64,000 nucleotides of DNA from Pseudochrobactrum kiredjianiae (lineage in GTDB: Bacteria > Pseudomonadota > Alphaproteobacteria > Rhizobiales > Rhizobiaceae): the NCBI RefSeq assembly GCF_030362795.1, contig NZ_JAUCBM010000015.1:1-64000 (forward strand). The letters run 5' to 3'. Shown here piece after piece: positions 28,581-36,822 of the stretch. The translations under genes were made by a program, and so were the position numbers. Within the stretch, counting starts at the first letter, position 1, and each line of letters starts with the position of its first letter. The notes under the pieces are model-generated. The model saw only the letters and a program-made list of their open reading frames with translations. It did no database searches and was not told where the DNA came from.

Positions 28581-29828
28581 ATGCGTAAATTGATATTGGC
28601 AGGTTTGGTTGCAGGTTTCAGCACCATGGCGTTTAACGCCGCACAGGCTGTTGAAATTGAATATTGGCAATATGTTTTTGAGTCCCGCGTTAAAGCGATG
28701 GATAAGCTGATCGAGAATTTCGAGAAAGCCAATCCGGACATCAAGGTCAAGCACACCACATTCCCTTATGATGACTATCAGACCCGCGTGATTGCGGCCA
28801 AAATGGCCGGCAACAGCCCTGATGTGATGCAACTTTTCTACGGCTGGCTCGACAAGTTCGTTGCCGGTGGCATTTTGCAGCCGCTGCCAACCGATACATT
28901 CCCGCATGATAAGATCGAGAGCGATTTCTTCCCGATCTCCAGCGCGATGAAGCGCGGCGATGATTATTATGGCCTGCCGACCGCTGTGCGTTCGCTGGCA
29001 CTGTTCTACAACAAGAAGCTCTTTGAAGAAGCCGGTCTTGATCCGAAAAACCCGCCTAAAACACTGGATGAACTGGTTGCTGCTGCGGAAAAAACCGCAA
29101 AACGCGATGCAAACGGCAATCTGACCATTGCTGGTATCACTATGGATATGGCCGGTCAGGATCATCATTGGTGGCGTGAAGTTCTGATCCGTCAATATGG
29201 TGGCGTGCCTTACACTGACAATGACCGCAAAGTCGCTTATGATTCCGAAGCCGGTGAAAAGGCGCTGAAATTCTACACCGATCTGCAGACGGAAAAGAAA
29301 GTCGGCGAGCCGAAATTCATGGATGAAGGTCAGGCTGCTTTCCGCGCAGGCATGGCTGCTATGACTGTGGACGGTACATTCCGTCTTGGCGCATTCCGCA
29401 CCATTAAAGACTTTGAATGGGGCGTCACCGAACTGCCTGCCAATGCCGACGGTGTGCGTTCAAACTATGCCAGCTACTTTGCTAACGGTATCGGCGCCAA
29501 TGCTAAGGGCGAAAAGCTCGAAGCCGCCAAAAAATTCCTGAACTATATTTCCTCGCCGGAAGCGATGGAAATCTGGCTCAAGGAAGTTGGCGAACTGCCT
29601 GCCCGCCGCGCCGTTGCCCAGACCGAAGCTAATCTGTCTGACCCGATCTACGGCCCGTTCCTGAAAGGTCTGGATTATGCTCATACCACCATGTTTGTGG
29701 ATGAGGCCGCCCAGCGCCAGACAGCTATGGATATGGTGAACCGCGTCATTCTGGAAAAACAGCCTGTGAAAGAGTCGCTGGCTGAAGCTGCCAAGGCTGA
29801 ACAGACCATTATCGACGACGCTCAGTAA
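28581..29828 (+). CDS. Sugar-type ABC transporter substrate-binding protein
   Basis: 415 residues of the family 1 extracellular solute-binding proteins (CUT1 class). Signal peptide MRKLILAGLVAGF... with cleavage after AAQA; mature part starts VEIEYWQYVFESR, followed by FEKANPDIKV and NSPDVMQLFYGW, the usual first-lobe strands, and AAMTVDGTFRLG. Strong GGGGAGG ribosome site. First gene of the operon with two permeases, a lyase, an ATPase and a kinase. CUT1 systems import oligosaccharides, polyols or glycerol-phosphate-like compounds; the ligand here is not identifiable. Confidence 0.92.
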   Translation: MRKLILAGLVAGFSTMAFNAAQAVEIEYWQYVFESRVKAMDKLIENFEKANPDIKVKHTTFPYDDYQTRVIAAKMAGNSPDVMQLFYGWLDKFVAGGILQPLPTDTFPHDKIESDFFPISSAMKRGDDYYGLPTAVRSLALFYNKKLFEEAGLDPKNPPKTLDELVAAAEKTAKRDANGNLTIAGITMDMAGQDHHWWREVLIRQYGGVPYTDNDRKVAYDSEAGEKALKFYTDLQTEKKVGEPKFMDEGQAAFRAGMAAMTVDGTFRLGAFRTIKDFEWGVTELPANADGVRSNYASYFANGIGANAKGEKLEAAKKFLNYISSPEAMEIWLKEVGELPARRAVAQTEANLSDPIYGPFLKGLDYAHTTMFVDEAAQRQTAMDMVNRVILEKQPVKESLAEAAKAEQTIIDDAQ

Positions 29829-29837
29829 AATCTGATT

Positions 29838-29879
29838 ATCCGCTGTACTACAATTCAATAGCAGTACAGCGGATTTTTG
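29838..29879 (+). terminator. Intrinsic attenuator between binding protein and permease genes
   Basis: A perfect 12-bp stem (29838-29849 with 29863-29874) followed by T5. It lies just after the binding-protein gene and would give more binding protein than permease, as in many ABC operons. Confidence 0.85.
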
Positions 29880-30027
29880 TTTCATCGCTAAGTCATGAAA
29901 CTGCGGATGGCCGCCGCATAAAGCCGGAACCGGCTACGGCCTTTGATATTTGTTGATGCATATTTCCGGACAGAGCTGCAAATCAGTTTTGCCGGATATG
30001 CTCCCGTACCATAAGGTATTTCGCACC

Positions 30028-30951
30028 ATGACTGTGACGGCTGCCCGCTCCGGTGAACCTTTCTGGAACCGCCTGCCCATGCGCACAAGGCGGCTCGTCT
30101 GGATATGGAGCTTTCTTGCCCTGCCAATTCTGTTTTATACGGTCATCCGCTTTTACCCCACGGTTGAAGCCTTCTGGCTGTCGCTAACCAATTGGGATCT
30201 GATGAAGCCGCCGAAATTTATCGGCCTTGCAAATTATCAGAAGCTCTTTGCCGATCCGCAGTTCTGGAAAATCTTCAAAAACACCTTCACCTATCTGATA
30301 ATCGGCACACCGGTCAGCCTGTTTCTGGCTTTTGTGATTGCCTATTATCTCGATCGGGTGCGCTTCATGCACGGGCTGATCCGCGGATTGTATTTCCTGC
30401 CGTTTCTCACGACTGCTGCTGCAATGGGTTGGGTCTGGCGCTGGTTCTATCAGCCCGCGCCCATCGGCGTTATCAATAATATGCTCAGCAGCCTCGGCCT
30501 GCCACAGCAGACATTTCTGCGGTCTGTCGATCAGGCGCTCTATTCGATTATGGCGACATCCATCTGGGCGGGTCTTGGCTTCCAGATCATCATTTTCATG
30601 GCTGGTCTGCGCGCTATTCCCAACACCTATTATGAAGCCGCACGCATTGACGGCTTGGGTGACTGGGCGATCTTACGCAAAATCACCATACCATTGCTGA
30701 AACCGACAACCGTGTTTTTGGTCGTCTTCTCGTCTATCGGCTTCCTGCGCATTTTCGATCAGGTCTATAACATGACCACCTATGATCCGGGCGGCCCGCT
30801 TGGCTCCACCAAACCATTGGTGATGATGATCTATCAAACCGCCTTCTCGTCTTATGCCATGGGCTATGCCGCCGCACAGACTGTTGTGCTGTTCTCCATT
30901 CTGCTGGTTGTCTCACTGTTGCAACTGTGGGTTTTGAGGGAAAAGAAATGA
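30028..30951 (+). CDS. Sugar-type ABC permease 1 (MalF/UgpA-like)
   Basis: About 307 residues with six membrane segments. The cytoplasmic coupling loop EAARIDGLGDWAILRKITIPLLKP, quoted here around its EAA core near residue 215, matches the MalF class. N-terminal WLSLTNWDLMKPPKFIGLANY is typical of CUT1 permeases. The ATG at 30028 is preferred over 29950 because the extra residues have no membrane character. It overlaps the next permease by four bases. Confidence 0.9.
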   Translation: MTVTAARSGEPFWNRLPMRTRRLVWIWSFLALPILFYTVIRFYPTVEAFWLSLTNWDLMKPPKFIGLANYQKLFADPQFWKIFKNTFTYLIIGTPVSLFLAFVIAYYLDRVRFMHGLIRGLYFLPFLTTAAAMGWVWRWFYQPAPIGVINNMLSSLGLPQQTFLRSVDQALYSIMATSIWAGLGFQIIIFMAGLRAIPNTYYEAARIDGLGDWAILRKITIPLLKPTTVFLVVFSSIGFLRIFDQVYNMTTYDPGGPLGSTKPLVMMIYQTAFSSYAMGYAAAQTVVLFSILLVVSLLQLWVLREKK

Positions 30952-31799
30952 CCGCTGAAACCAAAACACCGGCACTCCCGTTTGCAAATATCCGGCCAGG
31001 CCGTGTCCTCACATGGACGCTGCTGTTTATCGGCGGCATCATCATGGTCACGCCGCTGGCCTATATGTTCTCGACCTCGTTCAAAACCGCCAGCCAAGTC
31101 TATGATCTGCGCCTGATACCGGCTGAACCGACAGTACAGAACTATGTGACCATTCTGGCGGATGGCCGCTTCCTGCGCTGGTTCTTCAACTCGATGTTCG
31201 TCGCAATTGTCGTCACATTATCCAATGTGTTTTTCGACAGTCTGGTCGGCTACACGCTGGCAAAGTTCCGGTTCCGTGGCCGTCATTTCATCTTCCTCGC
31301 CATTCTCTCAACCCTGATGATCCCGACCGAAATGCTGGTGATCCCATGGTATTTGATGTCGAGCAAACTCGGCTGGCTCGACAGCTATTGGGGCATCATG
31401 TTCCCGGGTATGATGACAGCGTTTGGTACCTTCCTGATGAAACAATTCTTTGAAGGCGTGCCAAATGACTTCCTCGAAGCTGCCCGTGTCGATGGTCTGA
31501 ATGAATTCCAGATCTGGTGGAAAGTGGCTATGCCATTGGTCACTCCGGCATTGTCGGCTCTGGCAATTTTCACCTTCCTCGGCAACTGGACTGCCTTCTT
31601 CTGGCCGCTGATCGTCACCACCAGCAAGGAACTCTACACATTGCCTGTCGGGCTATCGAGTTTTGCGGTCGAGCAATCGATCCAGTGGGAAATGATTATG
31701 ACCGGCGCCGCTATCGCCACCTTGCCAACCCTGCTCGTGTTCCTCGTGTTGCAGCGCTATATCGTGCGCGGCGTCATGCTGGCCGGACTTAAAGGGTAA
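30948..31799 (+). CDS. Sugar-type ABC permease 2 (MalG/UgpE-like)
   Basis: 283 residues, six membrane segments, EAA loop EAARVDGLNEFQIWWKVAMP near residue 180 and the typical MalG end (RYIVRGVMLAGLKG). The ATG at 30948 overlaps the stop of permease 1 (ATGA) and has GAGG in front; the in-frame ATG at 30927 lies inside the upstream gene. It pairs with permease 1 to form the channel. Confidence 0.92.
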   Translation: MTAETKTPALPFANIRPGRVLTWTLLFIGGIIMVTPLAYMFSTSFKTASQVYDLRLIPAEPTVQNYVTILADGRFLRWFFNSMFVAIVVTLSNVFFDSLVGYTLAKFRFRGRHFIFLAILSTLMIPTEMLVIPWYLMSSKLGWLDSYWGIMFPGMMTAFGTFLMKQFFEGVPNDFLEAARVDGLNEFQIWWKVAMPLVTPALSALAIFTFLGNWTAFFWPLIVTTSKELYTLPVGLSSFAVEQSIQWEMIMTGAAIATLPTLLVFLVLQRYIVRGVMLAGLKG

Positions 31800-31824
31800 G
31801 CCCCAAGGGATAAGGATTATTATA

Positions 31825-33339
31825 ATGTCTGCAAACGATCCGCGCCTTGCCGATAAAAGCGTTTTCCCTGATCCGGTCTACAAAGAGACCGTGCTGAAAC
31901 CGCTTTTTGACGGTGCTAAAACCCACCATGTAGAAAGCGTCCGCCGTATTGACCGCGCACATCTGGTTATGCTGACGGAAACCGGCATTCTCGACGAAAA
32001 ACAGGCATCCGCAATCGCCGGTGCGCTGGAACAGATCGACCGTGATATTGATCCGGCATCGCTCACCTATACCGGTGAAGTCGAGGACTTCTTCTTCCTG
32101 ATCGAGAAGGAATTGAAGTCCCGCCTCGGCGCAGATATTGCCGGTCGCCTGCACACCGCGCGTTCACGCAACGATATCGACCATACGCTGTTCAAACTCG
32201 GCCTCAAAGAGCATATTGATGTGCTGCTGGCCAAGTCCCGTCATCTGCTCAACGCCATGATCGAAACCGCAGACCGCGAACAGGCGACGCTGATCGTTGC
32301 CTATACACATGGTCAGCCTGCACAGCCTTCAACTTTCGGGCACTATCTGTCCGCAGCGATTGAAGTGCTGATCCGCGATATGCAGCGTTTTGCAACAGCG
32401 CGTGAAATCGTCAACCTGTCACCTATGGGCGCGGCAGCCATCACCACCTCAGGTTTTCCCATCGACCGCGCACGCGTAGCCGACCTGTTGGGCTTTGCCG
32501 CGCCTTTACGCAATTCTTACAGCTGTATCGCTGCATCGGATTACATCACCTCAACCTATTCCGCGATTGAGCTAATGTTTATCCATCTCGGCCGTCTCAT
32601 TCAGGACTTTCAGTTCTGGACGAGCTTCGAGGTCGGTCAGATTTATGTGCCGAATGCCTTTGTGCAGATCTCCTCGATCATGCCGCAGAAACGCAATCCG
32701 GTGCCGATTGAGCATATGCGCCATCTGGCAAGCCAGACTATGGGTCGTGCCCGCACGGTGCTGGATGTGATCCATAATACGCCTTTCACCGATATGAATG
32801 ACAGTGAAGGCGAAACGCAACAAATGGGTTATGAGGCCTTTGCTTCTGCCGGTCGTGTGCTTGATCTGCTGGCCGCCTTTGTGCAGGCCATCCGCATTGA
32901 TCCCGCACGTGTTGCCGATAATATACGCCGCTCCTGCATCACTATTACCGAGCTGGCGGACTCGCTGGTGCGTATTGAAGACCTGTCCTTCCGTCAGGCG
33001 CATGAGATCGCTGCAACAGTGGCCAAAGCTGTTGTCGCGAAAGGTGGCGGTCTGGCACAAGACGGCTATGAGCCGTTTCTCGAAGCCTTCAAACATGCGG
33101 CAGGCAGAGACCCGTCTTTCAACCGCACAAAGTTTGAAGAGCTGGTTTCGCCGGAGCATTTTATCGCCGTGCGGGATCGTTTCGGCGGCCCTGCCCCTGA
33201 GCCAATGGCACAGGCACTGACAGCCTACCGCGATCAGGCCAATGCTTTTGCAAGCCTTGCAGACACACAAGCCGCAACTGAGGCCAAAGCCGCGCGCGCG
33301 CTCAATGATAAATTTCAGGCCTTAGTGGAGAAACGCTGA
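31825..33339 (+). CDS. Argininosuccinate lyase-like enzyme of an ABC/kinase operon
   Basis: 504 residues of the aspartase/fumarase/ASL superfamily, longer than usual ArgH (about 460). The signature loop SSIMPQKRNP with the catalytic Ser is intact, as is HTARSRND, but the next residues (IDHTLFK) differ from the QVATD of biosynthetic ArgH. HGQPAQPSTFGHYL matches the substrate-binding stretch of ASL. The family splits C-N bonds with release of fumarate; EDDS lyase is a longer ASL relative in this order of bacteria. Embedded between permease 2 (25 bp) and the ATPase (1-base overlap), so it very probably acts on the imported compound rather than in arginine synthesis. Confidence 0.8.
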   Translation: MSANDPRLADKSVFPDPVYKETVLKPLFDGAKTHHVESVRRIDRAHLVMLTETGILDEKQASAIAGALEQIDRDIDPASLTYTGEVEDFFFLIEKELKSRLGADIAGRLHTARSRNDIDHTLFKLGLKEHIDVLLAKSRHLLNAMIETADREQATLIVAYTHGQPAQPSTFGHYLSAAIEVLIRDMQRFATAREIVNLSPMGAAAITTSGFPIDRARVADLLGFAAPLRNSYSCIAASDYITSTYSAIELMFIHLGRLIQDFQFWTSFEVGQIYVPNAFVQISSIMPQKRNPVPIEHMRHLASQTMGRARTVLDVIHNTPFTDMNDSEGETQQMGYEAFASAGRVLDLLAAFVQAIRIDPARVADNIRRSCITITELADSLVRIEDLSFRQAHEIAATVAKAVVAKGGGLAQDGYEPFLEAFKHAAGRDPSFNRTKFEELVSPEHFIAVRDRFGGPAPEPMAQALTAYRDQANAFASLADTQAATEAKAARALNDKFQALVEKR

Positions 33340-34400
33340 TGGCAACAATCGAACTGAACAAGCTGGTCAAACGTTACGGCAAGGTTGAAGCCGTGCGCGG
33401 TATTGACCTGCAAATTGCCGATGGCGAATTCGTTGTATTTGTCGGCCCTTCCGGCTGCGGAAAATCCACGACGCTACGCATGATTGCCGGTCTGGAAGAT
33501 ATTTCCGGCGGCGAGCTGAAAATCGGCAATGAGGTCGTCAATGAGCGCGACCCGAAACAGCGCAATATCGCAATGGTGTTCCAGAATTATGCAATCTATC
33601 CGCATATGACTGTGCGCCAGAATATCGGCTTCGGCCTCTACACCTCCAAAACCTCCAATGCGGATAAGAATGCCCGCATTGAAGAAACTGCAAAAATTCT
33701 CGGCCTTGAGCCATATCTGGATCGCCGCCCTGCCGCACTTTCCGGCGGTCAGCGTCAGCGTGTTGCCATTGGCCGCGCGATGGTGCGCAATCCTTCTGCA
33801 TTCCTGTTTGATGAGCCTCTGTCCAATCTTGACGCGCAATTACGCGCCCAGATGCGCATTGAGATCAAACGTTTGCATCAGCGCCTTAAAACCACAACCG
33901 TTTATGTGACCCACGATCAGGTCGAAGCCATGACCATGGCAGACCGTATTGTAGTGATGCGCGACGGACATATTCTGCAGACCGGCACGCCAACCGAGCT
34001 TTATGAAAAGCCGGTGGATGTCTTCACCGCCCGCTTTATCGGCAGTCCGTCGATGAATTTAGTATCGGGGAATTTGATTGCTGTGCACAATAACGGCAAT
34101 AAGGTCGAATTGTCAGCGGAAGGCAATATTCTGGTCGGCATCCGTCCGCATGATCTCGTTGTTGTCACCAATGGTTCTGACAACGCAGCGGCTGGTGTTG
34201 AACTGACGGGGATTGTCACCGCAGCGGAACCGCTCGGGCCTGAAACGCTGGTGCATATTGATGTGCAAGGTACTTCTGTCATTGCAACAGCATCGGGCAA
34301 ATTCATACCGGCTATCGGCAGCACACTAACCGCACGCGCAGGTACGGGCAGCCTCTATCTGTTTGACAAGACAACAGAGAAAAGTCTGGGTCGTTTATGA
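33339..34400 (+). CDS. ABC transporter ATP-binding protein (MalK/UgpC-like)
   Basis: 353 residues. Walker A GPSGCGKST near residue 37, Q-loop QNYAIYPHM, signature LSGGQRQRVAIGRA near 134, Walker B AFLFDEPLSNLD, and H-loop YVTHDQ. The C-terminal TOBE-type regulatory domain (from about 240) is present with GIRPHDL. Energises the two permeases upstream. Its ATG shares one base with the lyase stop, and its end overlaps the kinase start by four bases. Confidence 0.95.
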   Translation: MATIELNKLVKRYGKVEAVRGIDLQIADGEFVVFVGPSGCGKSTTLRMIAGLEDISGGELKIGNEVVNERDPKQRNIAMVFQNYAIYPHMTVRQNIGFGLYTSKTSNADKNARIEETAKILGLEPYLDRRPAALSGGQRQRVAIGRAMVRNPSAFLFDEPLSNLDAQLRAQMRIEIKRLHQRLKTTTVYVTHDQVEAMTMADRIVVMRDGHILQTGTPTELYEKPVDVFTARFIGSPSMNLVSGNLIAVHNNGNKVELSAEGNILVGIRPHDLVVVTNGSDNAAAGVELTGIVTAAEPLGPETLVHIDVQGTSVIATASGKFIPAIGSTLTARAGTGSLYLFDKTTEKSLGRL

Positions 34401-35299
34401 GTTTGAATGATGCTCAGCGTCCGGCTGTCCTCAGCATCGGGCGGATTTATTGTGATCTGATTTTTACCGGTCTGGCAGCTTTGCCGGAACCGGGACGTGA
34501 AGTCTTTGCTGATGATATGAAAATGGCTGCCGGTGGTGGTGCCTATATCACCGCCGCGCATCTGGCGCATACCGGTCGCGCAACGGCACTTGTTGCACGG
34601 CTCGGGCTGGATGCACTATCGGCAGGTCTGGCACCGGAGCTGGAAGCAACTGGCATTGATCTGCAATTTCTCGAGCGTTCAAAAGATGCGGGGCCGCAGG
34701 TGACTGTTGCCAGCGTGATCGGCAATGATCGTGCCTTCCTGTCGCGCCGTGCAGGCACAGCACTTCCTGCCACGCTTGACGCGGCCCTCAACTGGGCACA
34801 GGCAGGCCATCTGCATATTGCGGAATATGCAACACTGCATGAAATTCCCGATCTTGTGCGCCGTGCCAAGACACAAGGTCTGACGGTATCGCTCGATCCG
34901 AGCTGGGATGAAACCCTGATCTATGATCCGGCACTTCTCAAAGCTTGCGCGGGAGTTGATATTTTCCTGCCCAATAAAGAAGAAGCACTGGCCATTACCG
35001 GCTTTGAAGACCCGCAAACCGCTCTCGATAAGCTCGTGGAAACCTTTCCTGTCACAGTGCTGAAAGGTGGCGCAGAAGGTGCATGGTTGCGCTCAAAAGA
35101 GCATAACCTCCATGCCAAAGCCGAGAATGTACCGGTTATTGATACCACAGGCGCAGGTGATGCGTTTAATGCCGGTTTCATTAATGCATGGCTATCAGGT
35201 GCAGATGCACAAGCCGCTCTCAATGCCGGTATTCAGGCCGGCAGTCTCACTGTGCAAGCGGCTGGCGGCACATCAATCCTCTTGAAAAACAAGAGTTAA
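34397..35299 (+). CDS. PfkB-family carbohydrate kinase
   Basis: 300 residues. Ribokinase fold with GGGAYITAAHLAHTGRA near the start (PfkB signature 1) and DTTGAGDAFNAGF near residue 250 (signature 2 with the catalytic Asp and anion hole). Phosphorylates a sugar or nucleoside-like product with ATP in the cytoplasm. Last gene of the operon; it should act after import, deacetylation and lyase cleavage of the substrate. Specific substrate unknown. Confidence 0.92.
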   Translation: MSLNDAQRPAVLSIGRIYCDLIFTGLAALPEPGREVFADDMKMAAGGGAYITAAHLAHTGRATALVARLGLDALSAGLAPELEATGIDLQFLERSKDAGPQVTVASVIGNDRAFLSRRAGTALPATLDAALNWAQAGHLHIAEYATLHEIPDLVRRAKTQGLTVSLDPSWDETLIYDPALLKACAGVDIFLPNKEEALAITGFEDPQTALDKLVETFPVTVLKGGAEGAWLRSKEHNLHAKAENVPVIDTTGAGDAFNAGFINAWLSGADAQAALNAGIQAGSLTVQAAGGTSILLKNKS

Positions 35300-35336
35300 A
35301 GCGCCCGCATCAAAAGGCAAAGATACGTCGAAACAG

Positions 35337-35371
35337 TAAACGCCCCGTATGACACACATACGGGGCGTTTA
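35337..35371. terminator. Bidirectional intrinsic terminator
   Basis: A 15-bp perfect stem (35337-35351 with 35357-35371, core cgccccgtatg) with a 5-base loop, between the convergent kinase and glutamine-amidotransferase-like genes. A T-rich tract follows on the plus strand. Confidence 0.88.
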
Positions 35372-35392
35372 TTTTAACAGAGCAAACTATAA

Positions 35393-36151
35393 TCACCGAT
35401 TATGATAGGCTTCGGCGGCAGCACAGAAAGCTGTTAGCAGATGCACATCGCCTTCCATCTGCTTATATTCCGGATGCCACTGCACGCCGATAGCAAAGCT
35501 CTTACCGGTATGCTCAATCGCTTCGATCACGCCGTCTTCAGCCGTTGCTGTCACACGCATCGGTGCTTTAACCGTGCGCACGGACTGGTGATGCGAGCTG
35601 TTCACATGCTGAGCGGTTGTGCCAACCAGTTTGGCAAGCAGGCTGTCTTGTTCAATCGCGATACTGTGTCCTGCACGTTCCTTGCCATCGGCGTTCTCTG
35701 TATCTTTGGAAACCGAATGTTCCATTGCACCCAAGACTTCATCCGGAATATGTTGCACCAGCGTACCACCAGCGATAACAGCCAATAGCTGATGCCCGCC
35801 GCAAATCCCCAGCACCGGCATGTCACGCTCAAGTGCACCGCGCAGAACAGCAGCCTCAAATTTTGTCCGCGCTGGTTTCAGACGAATGGTATCGGTGCGG
35901 GCTTCCTCGCCAAACATGGCAGGCGGCACATCAAAGGCACCGCCGGTTACAACCAGCCCGTCAATCATATTCAGATAGTTCTCTGCCAATTCTGCCAGAT
36001 GCGGCAGAGCAATCGGCACAGCTCCCGCCTCTTCAAGGCAGGACAAATAATTCTGACGGATGGCATACCAAGGGGAATCCGAAAAGCCACCGCCTTCCTC
36101 ACTGTCGAGTGTCACACCGATGATCGGACGAAAGAGTTTATGCTGTGTCAT
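35393..36151 (-). CDS. Gamma-glutamyl-GABA hydrolase-like class I amidotransferase (PuuD type)
   Basis: 252 residues of the peptidase C26 family. The nucleophile loop GICGGHQLL (Cys near residue 117), the G-V-Q-W-H-P-E motif near 225 and the family start PIIGVTLDSEEGG are all present, so the Cys-His-Glu triad is complete. PuuD releases GABA from gamma-glutamyl-GABA in putrescine breakdown; relatives cleave other gamma-glutamyl amides. The rest of a putrescine pathway is not here, but a polar amino acid importer lies upstream on the same strand beyond the yjhX gene. Confidence 0.87.
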   Translation of the reverse strand: MTQHKLFRPIIGVTLDSEEGGGFSDSPWYAIRQNYLSCLEEAGAVPIALPHLAELAENYLNMIDGLVVTGGAFDVPPAMFGEEARTDTIRLKPARTKFEAAVLRGALERDMPVLGICGGHQLLAVIAGGTLVQHIPDEVLGAMEHSVSKDTENADGKERAGHSIAIEQDSLLAKLVGTTAQHVNSSHHQSVRTVKAPMRVTATAEDGVIEAIEHTGKSFAIGVQWHPEYKQMEGDVHLLTAFCAAAEAYHNR

Positions 36152-36332
36152 TGTGCTGTGCTTTTGCTCTGAAACAATAAATATTAGGGCTGAATGAATA
36201 GGGTCTCTCGTTGAAAAACAAGCGCTATTATCATCTGGGATGATGCAATTTTTCGATCACTATTTGCCTGCTTACAGCAGATAACATCCTTGTTTTTACC
36301 ACATTGCATGCGTATATCTTTAAGAGTTGTTC

Positions 36333-36438
36333 AAAGGAGATTTATGCGCAGCATTCTTTATCGTTGATCCTCTGCTGAGGCAGAGCGGCCTGTAACAAAA
36401 CAGGCACCAACGGCTTGCGCCAAAATTTATCTCCTTTT
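36333..36438 (+). promoter_or_regulatory. Structured leader with possible ribosome-site sequestration upstream of yjhX
   Basis: A very strong ribosome site (36333-36340) precedes a 7-codon frame. Two hairpins follow: ctctgc/gcagag (36370-36375, 36380-36385) and gcctgt/acaggc (36388-36393, 36400-36405). At 36429-36437 the sequence atctccttt is a perfect complement of the ribosome site aaaggagat 36333-36341. This is the layout of a leader-peptide or riboswitch-type attenuator. No T-run makes it a simple terminator. I cannot match it to a named RNA family. Confidence 0.5.
36344..36367 (+). CDS. Putative 7-residue leader peptide (MRSILYR)
   Basis: ATG at 36344 preceded at 4-5 bases by AAAGGAG, one of the best ribosome sites in the window; stop TGA at 36365-36367, immediately before the two hairpins of the leader. 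Translation is inferred from the ribosome site and position only. Confidence 0.4.
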   Translation: MRSILYR

Positions 36439-36451
36439 CAGGACAATTCCC

Positions 36452-36532
36452 ATGACTATCCAAAGCATGCTGCCACGCAGACGTGGCTGCTACACGCTGT
36501 TTTTCCGTTTCAAACGACGGAGACAGCCATGA
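36452..36532 (+). CDS. Putative 26-residue arginine-rich upstream peptide coupled to yjhX
   Basis: ATG 36452 with AGGA about ten bases upstream; the frame ends TGA 36530-36532, overlapping the yjhX start as ATGA. The peptide has eight Arg and one Lys among 26 residues (MTIQSMLPRRRGC...FKRRRQP). The overlap suggests translational coupling. No known family recognised. Confidence 0.4.
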   Translation: MTIQSMLPRRRGCYTLFFRFKRRRQP

Positions 36533-36783
36533 ATATTTCCCGTTTTGAACGCCGCATCCTCGACATGCTTGCCAAAGGCGGCAGGATTGAACCGGAGAAA
36601 GATGACAAGGGCAAAATCATTGATGTCGATTTCATCTCCCGCGAAGGCTGGTTTCTTGATGGTACGGACTTGCAGACCTTCAAAAGACTACGCACCAAAA
36701 AGCTGATTGCTTCATTTAACGGCAGCGCTTACCGCATTTCTAAACACGGCATTGCGAGCCTGCAAATAGCCCGCAATGCATAA
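36529..36783 (+). CDS. yjhX: YjhX family protein (UPF0386, putative toxin)
   Basis: 84 residues, the family length. It aligns by eye with E. coli YjhX along its length: MNxSRxExRxLxxLAKGGRI at the start, then SREGxxL, TxxxFKxLxTKKLIxSxNGxxYRI. The fold is probably a small winged helix. E. coli YjhX has been described as a toxin of a YjhX/YjhQ pair; no YjhQ-like acetyltransferase partner is adjacent here, so a solitary role, perhaps as a regulator, is as likely. GGAG seven bases upstream fixes the start. Preceded by an unusual leader and flanked by genes on the opposite strand. Confidence 0.85.
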   Translation: MNISRFERRILDMLAKGGRIEPEKDDKGKIIDVDFISREGWFLDGTDLQTFKRLRTKKLIASFNGSAYRISKHGIASLQIARNA

Positions 36784-36786
36784 GCT

Positions 36787-36818
36787 AAAAGCGCAGCATC
36801 TTCCGATGCTGCGCTTTT
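36787..36818. terminator. Bidirectional intrinsic terminator
   Basis: A 14-bp stem (aaaagcgcagcatc with gatgctgcgctttt) and a 4-base loop, followed by a T-rich tract on the plus strand. It serves yjhX and the convergent permease gene. Confidence 0.85.
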
Positions 36819-36822
36819 GTTT

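Noticed and set aside
29950-30027. Longer start for permease 1
   Set aside because: The 26 extra residues have no membrane or signal character and no ribosome site is in front.
36415-36528. Longer yjhX reading from 36415
   Set aside because: The family starts at MNISRFE; the extra part covers the leader structure and has no ribosome site.
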